DNA of 64,000 nt, taken from UBA11612 sp965228575 (lineage in GTDB: Bacteria > Pseudomonadota > Alphaproteobacteria > Rhodospirillales > Rhodospirillaceae). Within the stretch, counting starts at the first letter, position 1. Every line of letters starts with the position of its first letter. A program made the position numbers and the translations under genes. Positions 53,300-62,375 of this stretch are shown piece after piece. The stretch spans positions 4,846 through 68,845 of the forward strand of contig CBDDHW010000065.1 of assembly GCA_965228575.1 (NCBI GenBank). The letters run 5' to 3'. A model generated the notes under the pieces. The model was not told where the DNA came from, did no database searches, and was given only the letters and a program-made list of their open reading frames with translations.

Positions 53300-55381
53300 A
53301 TGGATCCTCTCGAAATTCTAGTGGTCGCCTGCGGTGTGCTCGCGGTCCTTTACGGCATTTATGGCGTTCGCCGTGTCCAAAGCACGGATGCGGGCAATGA
53401 ACGGATGCAATCGATTGCGTCTGCCATTCAAGAAGGCGCTGCGGCCTATTTGAACCGTCAGTACACGACGATCGGCGTTGCCGGGATCGTGGTGACGATC
53501 ATTCTTGCTGCAACCTTAGGGATCAAGGTGGCCATCGGGTTTGTAATTGGCGCGGTGTTGTCGGGTGTCGCCGGTTACGTTGGAATGAACGTCTCGGTAC
53601 GCGCCAATGTAAGAACCGCTGCCGCGGCGATGAAGGGCGGCCTTAAGCAAGCACACGGCGTGGCATTCCAAGCCGGAGCGGTTACAGGTTTGTTGGTTGT
53701 TGGCCTCGGGCTGTTGGGTGTAGCGGTTTATTACATCGCTCTGAAAGCCCTTCCGGATGCGGATCAACGCGAAGTCATTGAAGGATTGGTCGCACTAAGT
53801 TTTGGCGCGTCATTGATTTCGATCTTTGCCCGTCTCGGCGGTGGTATTTTCACCAAGGGCGCTGATGTGGGCGCGGACCTTGTTGGTAAAGTCGAAGCCG
53901 GTATTCCAGAAGATGATCCCCGGAACCCAGCTGTTATCGCTGATAACGTAGGTGACAACGTTGGGGATTGCGCAGGAATGGCTGCCGATTTGTTTGAAAC
54001 CTACGCGGTGACCATTGTTGCAACGATGTTGCTCGGTTCAATTTTCTTTGCGGGCGACGTAAGCACGGAAGCCATGTTGTACCCGCTTGTTTTGGGCGGT
54101 GTATGCATCGTCGCGTCGGTCGTGGGAACGTTCTTCTCTGGAATTGGGAGCAATGGCAAAATTATGGCCGCGCTATATCGCGGGTTCATTGTTACCGCCG
54201 TTCTCTCGGCAATCTTAATTATTGCGATCACGAAGCATTGGTTTGGCGAAGGCTTTATTACAAATGATGGCGCGTTGATCTCGGCCAACGATCTTATCGT
54301 TTGCGCTTTTGTTGGCCTCGTTGTCACCGGGCTGATTATCTGGATTACAGAATACTACACAGGGACAGGATTCCGCCCTGTGAAGTCGGTGGCGTCAGCA
54401 TCAACTACGGGCCACGGCACGAATGTGATCCAAGGCCTCGCGGTGTCGATGGAAGCGACAGCGATGCCGGTGCTCGTAATTTCTGCTGGGATCATTGTCG
54501 CCTATATGGCGGCGGGTCTGTTCGGTCTTGCGGTTGCCGCAACGACGATGCTTGCGCTCGCCGGTATAGTCGTCGCCCTCGATGCGTATGGTCCGGTCAC
54601 GGATAACGCGGGCGGGATCGCCGAAATGGCCGAGTTGCCGTCTGAAGTACGCAACGTCACGGACGCCTTGGACGCGGTCGGAAATACAACCAAAGCCGTG
54701 ACTAAAGGGTACGCCATTGGCTCGGCGGGTCTTGCGGCATTGGTCCTGTTTGCGGCGTATACCGAAGATCTAACCCATTACTTCGGCGATCTCGATATCG
54801 AGTTTAAACTTGAAAACCCCTACGTGGTGGTTGGCCTGTTTATTGGTGGTCTTCTTCCGTACCTCTTCGGTGCGCTCGGTATGCAGGCCGTTGGTCGAGC
54901 CGCTGGGTCTGTGGTGAACGAAGTGCGCCGCCAGTTCAAAGAAATTGCAGGAATCATGGAAGGTACCGGCAAACCAGACTATGGACGCGCGGTTGATCTT
55001 CTAACCAAAGCCGCCATTAAGGAAATGGTTGTGCCGTCGCTGTTGCCAGTATTGTCGCCGATTATTTTGTACGGCGTCATTTATGTCGTAGCGGGGCAGG
55101 CTGAAGCCTTTACGGCGGTTGGCGCAATGCTCCTGGGCACGATCGTCACGGGTCTGTTTGTGGCGATTTCTATGACCTCGGGTGGAGGCGCTTGGGATAA
55201 CGCTAAAAAGTACATCGAGGACGGCAACCATGGCGGAAAGGGCTCTGAAGCCCACAAAGCGGCGGTGACCGGCGATACGGTAGGAGACCCGTATAAGGAT
55301 ACAGCGGGTCCTGCGGTAAACCCGTTGATCAAGATTACCAATATCGTTGCGCTTCTATTGCTTGCGGTACTTGCGGCATAA
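53300..55381 (+). CDS. hppA: Membrane-bound proton-pumping inorganic pyrophosphatase
   Basis: The 693-residue pump has about 16 membrane segments and couples PPi hydrolysis to H+ export. The substrate loop VGADLVGKVEAGIPEDDPRNPAVIADNVGDN and a second DNAGGIAEMAEL box are intact. The motif GNTTKAVTKGYAIGSA has Lys where K+-dependent members have Ala, marking it K+-independent. ATG 53300 has GGGGTG upstream; GTG 53294 is in frame too. A strong terminator follows. Confidence 0.95.
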   Translation: MDPLEILVVACGVLAVLYGIYGVRRVQSTDAGNERMQSIASAIQEGAAAYLNRQYTTIGVAGIVVTIILAATLGIKVAIGFVIGAVLSGVAGYVGMNVSVRANVRTAAAAMKGGLKQAHGVAFQAGAVTGLLVVGLGLLGVAVYYIALKALPDADQREVIEGLVALSFGASLISIFARLGGGIFTKGADVGADLVGKVEAGIPEDDPRNPAVIADNVGDNVGDCAGMAADLFETYAVTIVATMLLGSIFFAGDVSTEAMLYPLVLGGVCIVASVVGTFFSGIGSNGKIMAALYRGFIVTAVLSAILIIAITKHWFGEGFITNDGALISANDLIVCAFVGLVVTGLIIWITEYYTGTGFRPVKSVASASTTGHGTNVIQGLAVSMEATAMPVLVISAGIIVAYMAAGLFGLAVAATTMLALAGIVVALDAYGPVTDNAGGIAEMAELPSEVRNVTDALDAVGNTTKAVTKGYAIGSAGLAALVLFAAYTEDLTHYFGDLDIEFKLENPYVVVGLFIGGLLPYLFGALGMQAVGRAAGSVVNEVRRQFKEIAGIMEGTGKPDYGRAVDLLTKAAIKEMVVPSLLPVLSPIILYGVIYVVAGQAEAFTAVGAMLLGTIVTGLFVAISMTSGGGAWDNAKKYIEDGNHGGKGSEAHKAAVTGDTVGDPYKDTAGPAVNPLIKITNIVALLLLAVLAA

Positions 55382-55408
55382 AATTAAGCGAAACGTGAGC
55401 TAAAAGAG

Positions 55409-55443
55409 AACGCCCCGGCTGACTTGCTCGGGGCGTTTTTTTT
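55409..55443 (+). terminator. Rho-independent terminator of hppA
   Basis: AACGCCCCG (55409-55417) pairs with CGGGGCGTT (55429-55437) across an 11-base loop and is followed by a run of eight T (55436-55443). The stem is GC-rich and the T-run strong, so this is a clear intrinsic terminator 28 bp after the hppA stop. The bamE gene converges on it. Confidence 0.92.
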
Positions 55444-55455
55444 CTGCTGTCCTAT

Positions 55456-55980
55456 TTAAAGGCCGCCGGGTCCGCCCGGCCCACCAGGACCACTCGGGCC
55501 GCCTGGACCTCGATTACCTTGCGTGCCAAACCGGCCAATGTTGCCGATGAGTTGCTCGACTAAGCTCGATTCATAACCTTTTGTCGGTGTTTCGTTTTGT
55601 GAGATGGCGACTTCGCGTCCATCTTCCAACGTAAGTTCGCGCATCTGTATAAGAATTCCGCGATCATCGAAATCAAGTGCCAATACGGTGCGTTCGAGTT
55701 CGTGAACGGGATAGAACGCATATTGGGTTGTTTGCGCGCTAATATAATACCAGGTCTCGTCGCCAAAAACGCTTGTCGTGGCTGGGGTGCCAAGGAGTCC
55801 CTGTACATCTTGGCGGGTTTGCTCGCCGGGCGCGATCTGAGCCAAGGCCTCTGGCAGGGGCAAATTTCCGCGAAGATAAACGTCTTTTGCGCAGCCACTG
55901 GCAAATATCGCCACAAGGGCCAGGGCCGCCGGCGAAATAGAGCGGGGAAAAGAAAAGGATTTCTGGTTCTTGGTCTTCAT
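55456..55980 (-). CDS. bamE: Outer-membrane assembly lipoprotein BamE with collagen-like tail
   Basis: The 174-residue lipoprotein has a lipobox (LVAIFASGCAKD) and the BamE/SmpA-OmlA core: QIAPGEQTRQDVQGLLGTPATT near 48 and DETWYYISAQTTQYAF near 74. It would stabilise the BAM complex that inserts outer-membrane beta barrels. The last 20 or so residues are a Gly-Pro repeat tail (GPGGPSGPGGPGGPGGL) not part of the usual fold. It is divergent from the cytochrome-chaperone gene. Confidence 0.9.
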   Translation of the reverse strand: MKTKNQKSFSFPRSISPAALALVAIFASGCAKDVYLRGNLPLPEALAQIAPGEQTRQDVQGLLGTPATTSVFGDETWYYISAQTTQYAFYPVHELERTVLALDFDDRGILIQMRELTLEDGREVAISQNETPTKGYESSLVEQLIGNIGRFGTQGNRGPGGPSGPGGPGGPGGL

Positions 55981-56068
55981 GATGAGCCGTATTATACCAC
56001 GTCGCGCTATCGTCCAAGCCTTTGATCAACCCTGCGGCCCAATTTGGGCGCTTTTATGTGCATTGCTA

Positions 56069-56614
56069 ATGATTTTTTCAAATCTCTTTTCGCGCGCCAA
56101 TCCAAAAGACAAGGCCACAAACGCTCTTTACGATTCCATTGTACAGAAGGCGCGTGACCCGGCGTTTTATACGGTTTACGGCGTTCCAGATACGGTCGAC
56201 GGCCGATACGATCTTATCGTTATTCATGCGATGCTTGTCTTCCGCCACTTACGCAAAGACAAAAAAGAGTCCGCGGACATCGCCCAGTCTCTTTTTGATC
56301 TCATGTTTACAGATATGGACCGGTCGTTGCGGGAGATGGGGGTCGGCGATCTCAGCGTTGCCAGGCACATAAAAAAAATGGCCAAGGCGTTTTATGGCCG
56401 CGCTGCCATGTACGAAGAGGGGCTGGATGGAGAGCCTGACGCGCTGATCCAGGCTTTGGAGGTTAATTTATTTCGCAACAACGAAAATGCTGCGGATGTC
56501 ATCAATCAGATGGCTGATTATCTCACACGCGCTGCCGCGCATCTCGATTCTCAAGACATTAGCGAGATAATTGCAGGCCGGGTGGACTTCTCCGTACCTG
56601 TTGTGAGGGTCTAA
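56069..56614 (+). CDS. Ubiquinol-cytochrome c chaperone (CBP3) family protein
   Basis: I chose ATG 56069, giving 181 residues (MIFSNLFSRANPKDKA); the frame is open about 100 bp further upstream with ATGs, but those would place extra hydrophobic residues before the family core. Motifs: RDPAFYTVYGVPDTVDGRYDLIV near 35 and LFDLMFTDMDRSLREMGVGD near 80. Mitochondrial CBP3 assists cytochrome b assembly. The stop overlaps the next start by one base. Confidence 0.85.
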   Translation: MIFSNLFSRANPKDKATNALYDSIVQKARDPAFYTVYGVPDTVDGRYDLIVIHAMLVFRHLRKDKKESADIAQSLFDLMFTDMDRSLREMGVGDLSVARHIKKMAKAFYGRAAMYEEGLDGEPDALIQALEVNLFRNNENAADVINQMADYLTRAAAHLDSQDISEIIAGRVDFSVPVVRV

Positions 56615-57189
56615 TGGCCGTTGGGAGAGAAAGCGTCGCGGAGTTTTCTTTTTCAGTTGAAGTTGACTCTCTCCCCAAGACGGGCCGCGACTTCAAAATG
56701 AACGCGTCTGCGGAGGAATGCGCGGCGGTCGCGAAGCGGTTAGATCTACTCGAGCTCAAATCACTGTCCGCATCTCTCCATTTGGTGCGGAGAGGTGGTG
56801 GATTCATTTCGGTAACGGGAGACTTTGATGCTCAATTGTCGCAAGCCTGCGTTGTTACCCTAAAGCCTGTACCGGCACATTTACATGAACCGATATCGAT
56901 GACCTTTATGGATGCGCCCAGTCCGCGAACAGGGAAGTCGCGCGACCGGAGCGCTGAAGAATTAATTTCAGTTGAGGATGACGACCCCCCAGAGTTTGTG
57001 ACAGAGGGGCGAATCGACCTTGGAGAATTGGTGGTCGAGCAGCTGGTTTTGGCTCTTGATCCCTATCCTAGGGCAGAGGACGCTCACTTTGAGCCTCAGT
57101 CTTGGAGTTCGGGCTGCAGGGAGGAGGCCCCAACATCTCCTAACCCCTTCGCCGCATTAGTAAAACTTAAGAAAACGCGGCCTCAATGA
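56614..57189 (+). CDS. DUF177 (YceD) protein
   Basis: The 191-residue protein belongs to the YceD family linked to 23S rRNA accumulation and usually found before rpmF. It has the segment VTGDFDAQLSQACVVTLKPVP near 69-89 and the LGELVVEQLVLALDPYPR motif near 130, with C-terminal FAALVKLK. Its position between the CBP3 gene and rpmF is conserved in alphaproteobacteria. Confidence 0.88.
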   Translation: MAVGRESVAEFSFSVEVDSLPKTGRDFKMNASAEECAAVAKRLDLLELKSLSASLHLVRRGGGFISVTGDFDAQLSQACVVTLKPVPAHLHEPISMTFMDAPSPRTGKSRDRSAEELISVEDDDPPEFVTEGRIDLGELVVEQLVLALDPYPRAEDAHFEPQSWSSGCREEAPTSPNPFAALVKLKKTRPQ

Positions 57190-57303
57190 CCGGGAAGCGG
57201 CTTGCGCCGGGTCACGATTTTGGCTATTTAGACGCCCTTCCGCGGGCCGCCGGGCGCATTTGCGCTAAAATAAGGGCGGCCTTCACTACGAAAGACGACG
57301 ACA

Positions 57304-57492
57304 ATGGCCGTACCAAAACAGAAAATCTCTAAGTCACGCCGCAATATGCGTCGTTCGCACCATGCGCTGTCTACCAGCGCTTATCAGGAATGCCCGAATT
57401 GCGGAGAACTTAAGCGTCCGCACCATGTTTGCGCCTCCTGTGGCTACTACGACGGCCGCGAAGTAACATCTGAGTCTGAGGCTGTCGTTTAA
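57304..57492 (+). CDS. rpmF: 50S ribosomal protein L32
   Basis: The 62-residue protein starts AVPKQKISKSRRNMRRSHHAL and keeps four Cys for a zinc ribbon (CPNCGE and CASCGYY). It is the usual partner of DUF177 and plsX. Confidence 0.97.
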   Translation: MAVPKQKISKSRRNMRRSHHALSTSAYQECPNCGELKRPHHVCASCGYYDGREVTSESEAVV

Positions 57493-57585
57493 CGGCCACA
57501 TTGGATATTCTACACGTAATTTGGCGTTAGGGGCGCCTTCTACGGTGAAGCGGCCCGGGAACAACAATACGGTGACGCTGAACCA

Positions 57586-58707
57586 TTGCGTGACGGCTTA
57601 AACGGTCGGGGGATTCAATTGACCGCGCCTTTCACACTTTCTTTGGACGCTATGGGTGGTGATCACGCCCCCGACATCGTCATTAAAGGCGTGGCCGAAG
57701 CGCATATTAGATATCCCTTGGCGCGATTTTTGTTGTTTGGCGATGAGAAGCGTATTCAGCCCGCGCTAGATGCCAATTCATCTCTCGCAACCTGTTGCGA
57801 AATTCGTCATACCGATGAAGTTGTCACGGGTGACACCAAGCCAAGCCAAGCGCTCCGTTCGGGTCGCAACTCGAGCATGTGGCAAGCTATTGAAGCCGTG
57901 AAGTCGGGGGAAGCCGGCGGCGTTGTTTCCGCAGGTAATACCGGCGCGTTGATGGCGATGTCGAAAGTCAATATGCGGATGTTACCCGGCGTTGAGCGCC
58001 CAGCCATATGTTCACTGTTTCCGTCGAAGATTGGTGAAACCGTGATGCTCGATCTTGGCGCAAATGCGCAATGCGATGCTCGCAACCTCGTTGAATTTGC
58101 GGTGATGGGAGAATGCTTCGCCCGTGCGATGCTCTGATTAGATAGACCAAGTGTTGAATTGCTAAATATTGGTTCCGAAGATTTAAAAGGTACTGATATT
58201 TTGCGTGAGGCGGCTGACACATTGCGCAATTCACATCTCGGAATGGAGTTTGCGGGATTTGTCGAGGGCGACGATATTACCAAAGGGACCGTTGATGTGA
58301 TTGTTACCGATGGCTTCACGGGGAACGTAGCCCTCAAGACCGCTGAGGGAACAGCAAAGTTGTTTTCTGAATTTCTAAGGAATGCGATCAAGAGTTCCAT
58401 TTTGGCTCAGTTTGGAATGATCTTCGCGAAACCTGTTTTGAGCCAAGTGATGGCACGTGCCGATCCACGCCGTTATAACGGCGCATTATTCGTTGGTCTG
58501 AATGGGTTGGTCGTAAAAAGTCACGGCGGAACGGATTCCATTGGGTTTGCGAACGCAATCGGTGTTGCCATCGATATGATTTCGCGCGACCTGAACAGCC
58601 GAATTGGTGAAGAACTTTCGCACCTCGTTGCGGAGGCAAAGAATGGCAATGGGAACGGAGCTGAAGTGAAAACACTTGCTGCTGCGACCAGCGGATCTGG
58701 ATCGTAG
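57586..58707 (+). CDS. plsX: Phosphate acyltransferase PlsX with in-frame TGA
   Basis: The gene gives 183 residues to TGA 58135-58137, then continues in the same frame for another 190 residues to 58707. Motifs: SLDAMGGDHAPDIVIKG near 18, GVVSAGNTGALMAMSK near 108 and VDVIVTDGFTGNVALK. At the break the protein reads ECFARAML-stop-LDRPSVELLNIG; family members usually have a Gly at this place, so a single GGA to TGA change explains it. PlsX makes acyl-phosphate for phospholipid synthesis. The start is uncertain (TTG 57586 or TTG near 57619; no ATG fits before MGG). A sequence error or a suppressor-dependent nonsense allele is more likely than loss. Confidence 0.9.
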
Positions 58708-58708
58708 T

Positions 58709-59680
58709 ATGCGCCGATCAGTTATCCAGGGGGTAGGGGCGTACCTACCGGCCAACGCTGTCACCAACGAAGACCTTACGCAAAAAGTAGACACATCGGA
58801 CGAGTGGATCGTCGAACGCACAGGTATTCGTAAACGGCATATTGCGGCCGAAGGTGAGAATACGTCTGACCTTGCGATCGAAGCCACGAAACGCGCGCTC
58901 GATGCCGCGGGGCGCTCAGGGGAAGATGTCGACCTTTTTGTCGTCGCAACGGCGACACCCGACGAAACGTTTCCGGCGACAGCGGCCCGTGTGCAAGCCG
59001 CGCTCGGGCGACCAGGGGTTCCGTCCTTTGATGTCCAAGCGGTGTGTTCTGGATTCGTGTATGGCTTAGCGGTTGTCGACAACTTTATCAAAGCCGGGCA
59101 AGCAAACTGTGCTGTGCTTGTTGGTGCGGAAACTTTTTCTCGTATTATGGATTGGGAAGACCGCACAACCTGCGTGTTATTTGGCGACGGCGCGGGCGCG
59201 ATTGTTCTGACTGCGGAGGACGGTGAGGGGACCGCGAAAGATCGCGGCGTTCTATCTACTCACCTGCATTCAGACGGACGCCATCATGACATGCTTTATG
59301 TTGATGGGGGCCCGGCGTCGACACAAACCACCGGTTATGTGCGCATGAAAGGCAAAGAAGTGTTTCGCCACGCCGTGGTGAATCTTGCCAATACAGTAAA
59401 AGAAGCGCTTGAGGCCAACAGCCTGAGTATCGACGACGTCGACTGGTTGGTGCCGCACCAGGCAAATAAGCGGATTCTCGATAGTACGGCATCGAAACTT
59501 AAGCTCGCTCCCGAGAAAGTGATCGTGACAGTGGATCAGCACGCTAATACGTCAGCGGCATCAATTCCCCTTGCCTTTGAGGCTGGCATATCTGACGGGC
59601 GCATCAAACCAGGCCAACTGGTCCTTTTTGAGGCCATGGGCGGTGGTTTCACATGGGGTTCAGCGCTCGTACGCCTGTAA
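58709..59680 (+). CDS. fabH: 3-oxoacyl-[acyl-carrier-protein] synthase III
   Basis: The 323-residue thiolase-fold enzyme starts fatty-acid synthesis. Its Cys-His-Asn triad is complete: FDVQAVCSGF near 112, VPHQANKRI near 250 and DQHANTSAASIP near 280. ATG 58709 is one base after the plsX stop; the frame is open 33 bp further upstream inside plsX. Confidence 0.96.
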   Translation: MRRSVIQGVGAYLPANAVTNEDLTQKVDTSDEWIVERTGIRKRHIAAEGENTSDLAIEATKRALDAAGRSGEDVDLFVVATATPDETFPATAARVQAALGRPGVPSFDVQAVCSGFVYGLAVVDNFIKAGQANCAVLVGAETFSRIMDWEDRTTCVLFGDGAGAIVLTAEDGEGTAKDRGVLSTHLHSDGRHHDMLYVDGGPASTQTTGYVRMKGKEVFRHAVVNLANTVKEALEANSLSIDDVDWLVPHQANKRILDSTASKLKLAPEKVIVTVDQHANTSAASIPLAFEAGISDGRIKPGQLVLFEAMGGGFTWGSALVRL

Positions 59681-59738
59681 GGCGATCTATCCTTCAGATC
59701 TTTCCGTTTGTAATTCTCTAGAGCGCGGGAAAAGCCAA

Positions 59739-59768
59739 TTGACGAGCCCGGGGATGGCGGTCTAACCT
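59739..59768 (+). promoter_or_regulatory. Candidate promoter of ihfA
   Basis: TTGACG (59739-59744) and TAACCT (59763-59768) are 18 bp apart in the 123-bp gap between fabH and ihfA, 36 bp before the ATG. The -10 match is moderate. Confidence 0.4.
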
Positions 59769-59803
59769 CTTGTAAATACGCAGCTTCTAGGGGGAGCGCG
59801 ATA

Positions 59804-60160
59804 ATGGGCGACACCATCACACGGGCGCAATTGGCGGAAGCCATTTATCAGGAAGTCGGATTGTCTCGCAACGAGTCCGCAGACCTTCTTGAGTTGGTGC
59901 TTGGCGAAATCACGCAATCTTTATTGAAGGGTGAAACGGTGAAAATTTCATCGTTTGGAAGTTTTTCCGTGCGCCAAAAAGGGCAACGTATTGGCCGTAA
60001 TCCTAAGACCGGCGAAGAAGTTCCCATTCTTCCGCGAAAAGTATTGGTTTTTCGCCCCTCCCAACTTTTAAAGGCGCGCATCCGCGACGGCCACGCGAGT
60101 AGAAGTGCTCAGGACACGAGCAGCGCCCCACCGTCGCCAGCTAACCCGACGATGCCGTGA
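59804..60160 (+). CDS. ihfA: Integration host factor alpha subunit
   Basis: The 118-residue HU/IHF protein bends DNA with IHF-beta. The beta-arm is GRNPKTGEEVPILPRKVLVFRPS. The C-terminal 20 residues beyond the fold are a Ser/Pro-rich tail. GGGGGAG precedes the ATG. The stop overlaps the GTG start of the MerR gene (GTGA), the standard ihfA-merR pair. Confidence 0.95.
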   Translation: MGDTITRAQLAEAIYQEVGLSRNESADLLELVLGEITQSLLKGETVKISSFGSFSVRQKGQRIGRNPKTGEEVPILPRKVLVFRPSQLLKARIRDGHASRSAQDTSSAPPSPANPTMP

Positions 60161-60626
60161 GCGAGGGCCGACAAAACGAACCGGTGAGCAGCGAGGACGA
60201 CGATGCCCGCCGCCGGCCAACCAAATCAGACAGTGCGTTTAGGACCATCAGCGAAGTTGCTGAGGAACTCGACGTGCCGCAACACGTTCTGCGGTTTTGG
60301 GAAACCAAGTTTAATTCAGGTTCGCCCGCTCAAACGGGGTGGAGGGCGGCGATACTACCGTCCGGAAGATGTAACGCTGCTAAAACGTATTCGGGCATTG
60401 CTTTTACACCGATGGGCTGACGATTAAGGGCGTCCAAAAACTGCTCAAGGAAGCGGGCGTAAAGGCCGTGACAGCGGAAGGCTCGACAGCCTCTCCAGCC
60501 CAAGTTTCGGGGGTAGGATCGCAGAGCGAAGCACCGTCGGGACTCTCTCGGGGTGAGGCGTCCAGATTGTTGTCTGAATTGACGGCGATGCGCGACGACT
60601 TGCGCAGTATTTTGCACAGCGCGTAG
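60157..60626 (+). CDS. MerR-family regulator, interrupted by two +1 frameshifts
   Basis: The helix-turn-helix begins normally (FRTISEVAEELDVPQHVLRFWETKF) and then changes frame twice. After one extra base near 60312-60314 the next part reads IQVRPLKRGGGRRYYRPEDV. After one extra T in the run 60402-60405 the last part reads DGLTIKGVQKLLKEAGVKAV and ends at TAG 60624-60626. Deleting both bases gives about 155 residues, the length of the ihfA-linked MerR protein of alphaproteobacteria. The target genes of that protein are unknown. Confidence 0.88.
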
Positions 60627-60663
60627 TCGGCCAGACCTGTTTTCCCGCTTTATTAAGACCTGG

Positions 60664-60692
60664 TTGTTTTGCCAAAGGAGCGCGCTTATAGT
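60664..60692 (+). promoter_or_regulatory. Candidate promoter of tRNA-Pro
   Basis: TTGTTT (60664-60669) and TATAGT (60687-60692) are 17 bp apart, 54 bp upstream of the mature tRNA 5' end. It follows the merR stop by about 40 bp. Confidence 0.5.
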
Positions 60693-60745
60693 GCGCCGCT
60701 TCCCGGCCGAGGCCCCCCAAATATCTGCCTCCGCCGCGGTTTGTT

Positions 60746-60822
<77 letters not shown>

Positions 60823-61057
60823 TTTTTCGCATATCCCGCGATTTTCCACCGCTACGAAGCGATATGTACTCGCATAATCTTAAACATGAGAAATGCGGTG
60901 TAACTACATAAAATTAAATACAAAATACCTAAGTAAAGTGTTTATGTTGCCAGTCCTGAGCACGTGATTTTCTGCAGATTTCTTGTGAGCCCTCGGTAAA
61001 ATCTTTATATAGGGTTAACACGGTTATGGGTGTGGGGCTGGGAGGCCTCGGCAAACA

Positions 61058-61522
61058 ATGATTGTTGGCTTCGATACTCTAAATGTACAGCCGATCGTCG
61101 CTCCAAGCGCGCCGCCGCCGCGCGTGCAAGCGCCGATTGAACCTGTTGGAGAACGCGAAGCCACAAGCCGCGATCCACAAGAAAAAAACCGGGGTGAGCG
61201 GCAAGCCGGCGTAGATTTTCGCTCTTATATTACCGCCTCAACGCTAGAGGGTCTTGGCCGCGCGTTTGATAACGCCGGACGGGCGCGTGGTGAAGATGCG
61301 GCCGGTGACGCGACCGCGAGACCAACGAAGGTTCCAGAGTCAGGTCCGGCAATCTTGTCGGGGTCTGAGGCCGCCGACTATTACCGCGCCATTTCTGGTG
61401 AGAGTGAAAGCTTGATTGCAGCCCGTGAGTTCCGCGATGCGGCAACGAGTTACGCCCAGAACTTCTTTGCCGCAACTGGCACATTTGCCCGTCCCGGTGA
61501 GTCTCTAGAACTCAGCGCCTAA
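61058..61522 (+). CDS. Protein of unknown function, disordered N-terminus
   Basis: The 154-residue protein has a Pro/Arg/Glu-rich first half (about 15-55) with no predicted order and a second half with two or three amphipathic helices (ASTLEGLGRAFDNAG, AREFRDAATSYAQNFF). No signal peptide or family is recognised. A 235-bp gap to the tRNA precedes it, and the gene downstream converges. Confidence 0.55.
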   Translation: MIVGFDTLNVQPIVAPSAPPPRVQAPIEPVGEREATSRDPQEKNRGERQAGVDFRSYITASTLEGLGRAFDNAGRARGEDAAGDATARPTKVPESGPAILSGSEAADYYRAISGESESLIAAREFRDAATSYAQNFFAATGTFARPGESLELSA

Positions 61523-61530
61523 GGCGTATT

Positions 61531-61794
61531 CTACTTTAATCCCCGATTTGATTGCTCGAGCATGGACCGCCCGGCCTGGGTGAGTTTACATACCAGCCAA
61601 TCTGGTTTCATTTGATTGGCAAACCACGGCTCGGCCCATCCATTTTCCAGGCACTTCTTGACGACTTGCGGATTTATTTTCCGCCCATCGTTATCAAATA
61701 ATGGAAGTTTTCCGCCGGGCTGCGTAAGCCCGCGTTCTAACCACCTGCGTTGAGCAGGGGAGGGTCGGACGATTGCGCGGTCACCGCCGTCCAT
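61531..61794 (-). CDS. Small winged-helix-like protein of unknown function
   Basis: ATG 61794 has GGGGAC upstream and gives 87 residues; an ATG 15 bp earlier lacks a ribosome-binding site. The protein is basic with a helix-helix-strand pattern (SPAQRRWLERGL, NPQVVKKCLENGW, WLVCKLTQAGRSML) similar to small winged-helix proteins where the last 'LT..GR' strand-turn is common. Family and role are unknown. Confidence 0.5.
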   Translation of the reverse strand: MDGGDRAIVRPSPAQRRWLERGLTQPGGKLPLFDNDGRKINPQVVKKCLENGWAEPWFANQMKPDWLVCKLTQAGRSMLEQSNRGLK

Positions 61795-61950
61795 AGTGAA
61801 CGTCCCCATTCAATGGCAATTATGCCTTGATGTTACCGGCTCTTCGCCGGACGCGCATTTTAGGTCTAGAGAGATGAATTTTTCATAAAATCAATTCCCT
61901 GGCGTCTAGTTTAGGCTAAGACTATCCCTCATGAAAGTCAGGAGTCGGAT

Positions 61951-62283
61951 ATGAGCAAACCCGCCGCAAGTTATTGTATGCTTTATGTAACTGCCACCTC
62001 TCGCTCAGAAGCCGAGACTATTGGCCGGACGCTGGTGGGCGAAAAACTTGCCGCGTGCGTCAATATTGTCGACGGAGCAACCTCGATTTATCAATGGAAG
62101 GGGAAGGTCGAAGAATCCTCTGAGGCGATCCTATTCGCTAAAACGCGCGGAAACCTTGCGGACGCAGCGCTAGCGCGTATCAACGAGCTTCATAGCAACG
62201 AGGTTCCGTGCGCGGTGGCGTACCAGATGGATGCGGGACTTGCGCCATACTTGGATTGGATTGAGTCTGAAACCGAAAATTAA
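61951..62283 (+). CDS. cutA: Divalent-cation tolerance protein CutA
   Basis: The 110-residue protein forms the trimeric PII-like CutA fold: GEKLAACVNIVDGATSIYQWKGKVEE near 31-56 and ELHSNEVPCAVAYQMDAG near 83. CutA was linked to copper tolerance but its real role is unsettled. It lies 92 bp upstream of the antiporter gene. Confidence 0.93.
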   Translation: MSKPAASYCMLYVTATSRSEAETIGRTLVGEKLAACVNIVDGATSIYQWKGKVEESSEAILFAKTRGNLADAALARINELHSNEVPCAVAYQMDAGLAPYLDWIESETEN

Positions 62284-62315
62284 AACGCCGCGCACTTTCG
62301 TTGTGAGACTTTAAA

Positions 62316-62353
62316 CGCTACACACTAAGAACCGCTACACACTAAGGATCGCT
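62316..62353. repeat. Tandem 17-bp repeat before the antiporter gene
   Basis: The unit CGCTACACACTAAGAAC occurs at 62316-62332 and again at 62333-62349 with the last bases changed to GAT, followed by a third partial CGCT. It lies in the leader of the downstream gene, 23 bp before its ATG. It may come from replication slippage. Confidence 0.6.
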
Positions 62354-62375
62354 CTTCGAGGGACTTTTTTATCTT

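Noticed and set aside
58135..58137. UGA as a recoded glycine or selenocysteine in plsX
   Set aside because: Many genes here end with TGA, no SECIS-like hairpin is obvious, and PlsX has no selenoprotein form known to me.
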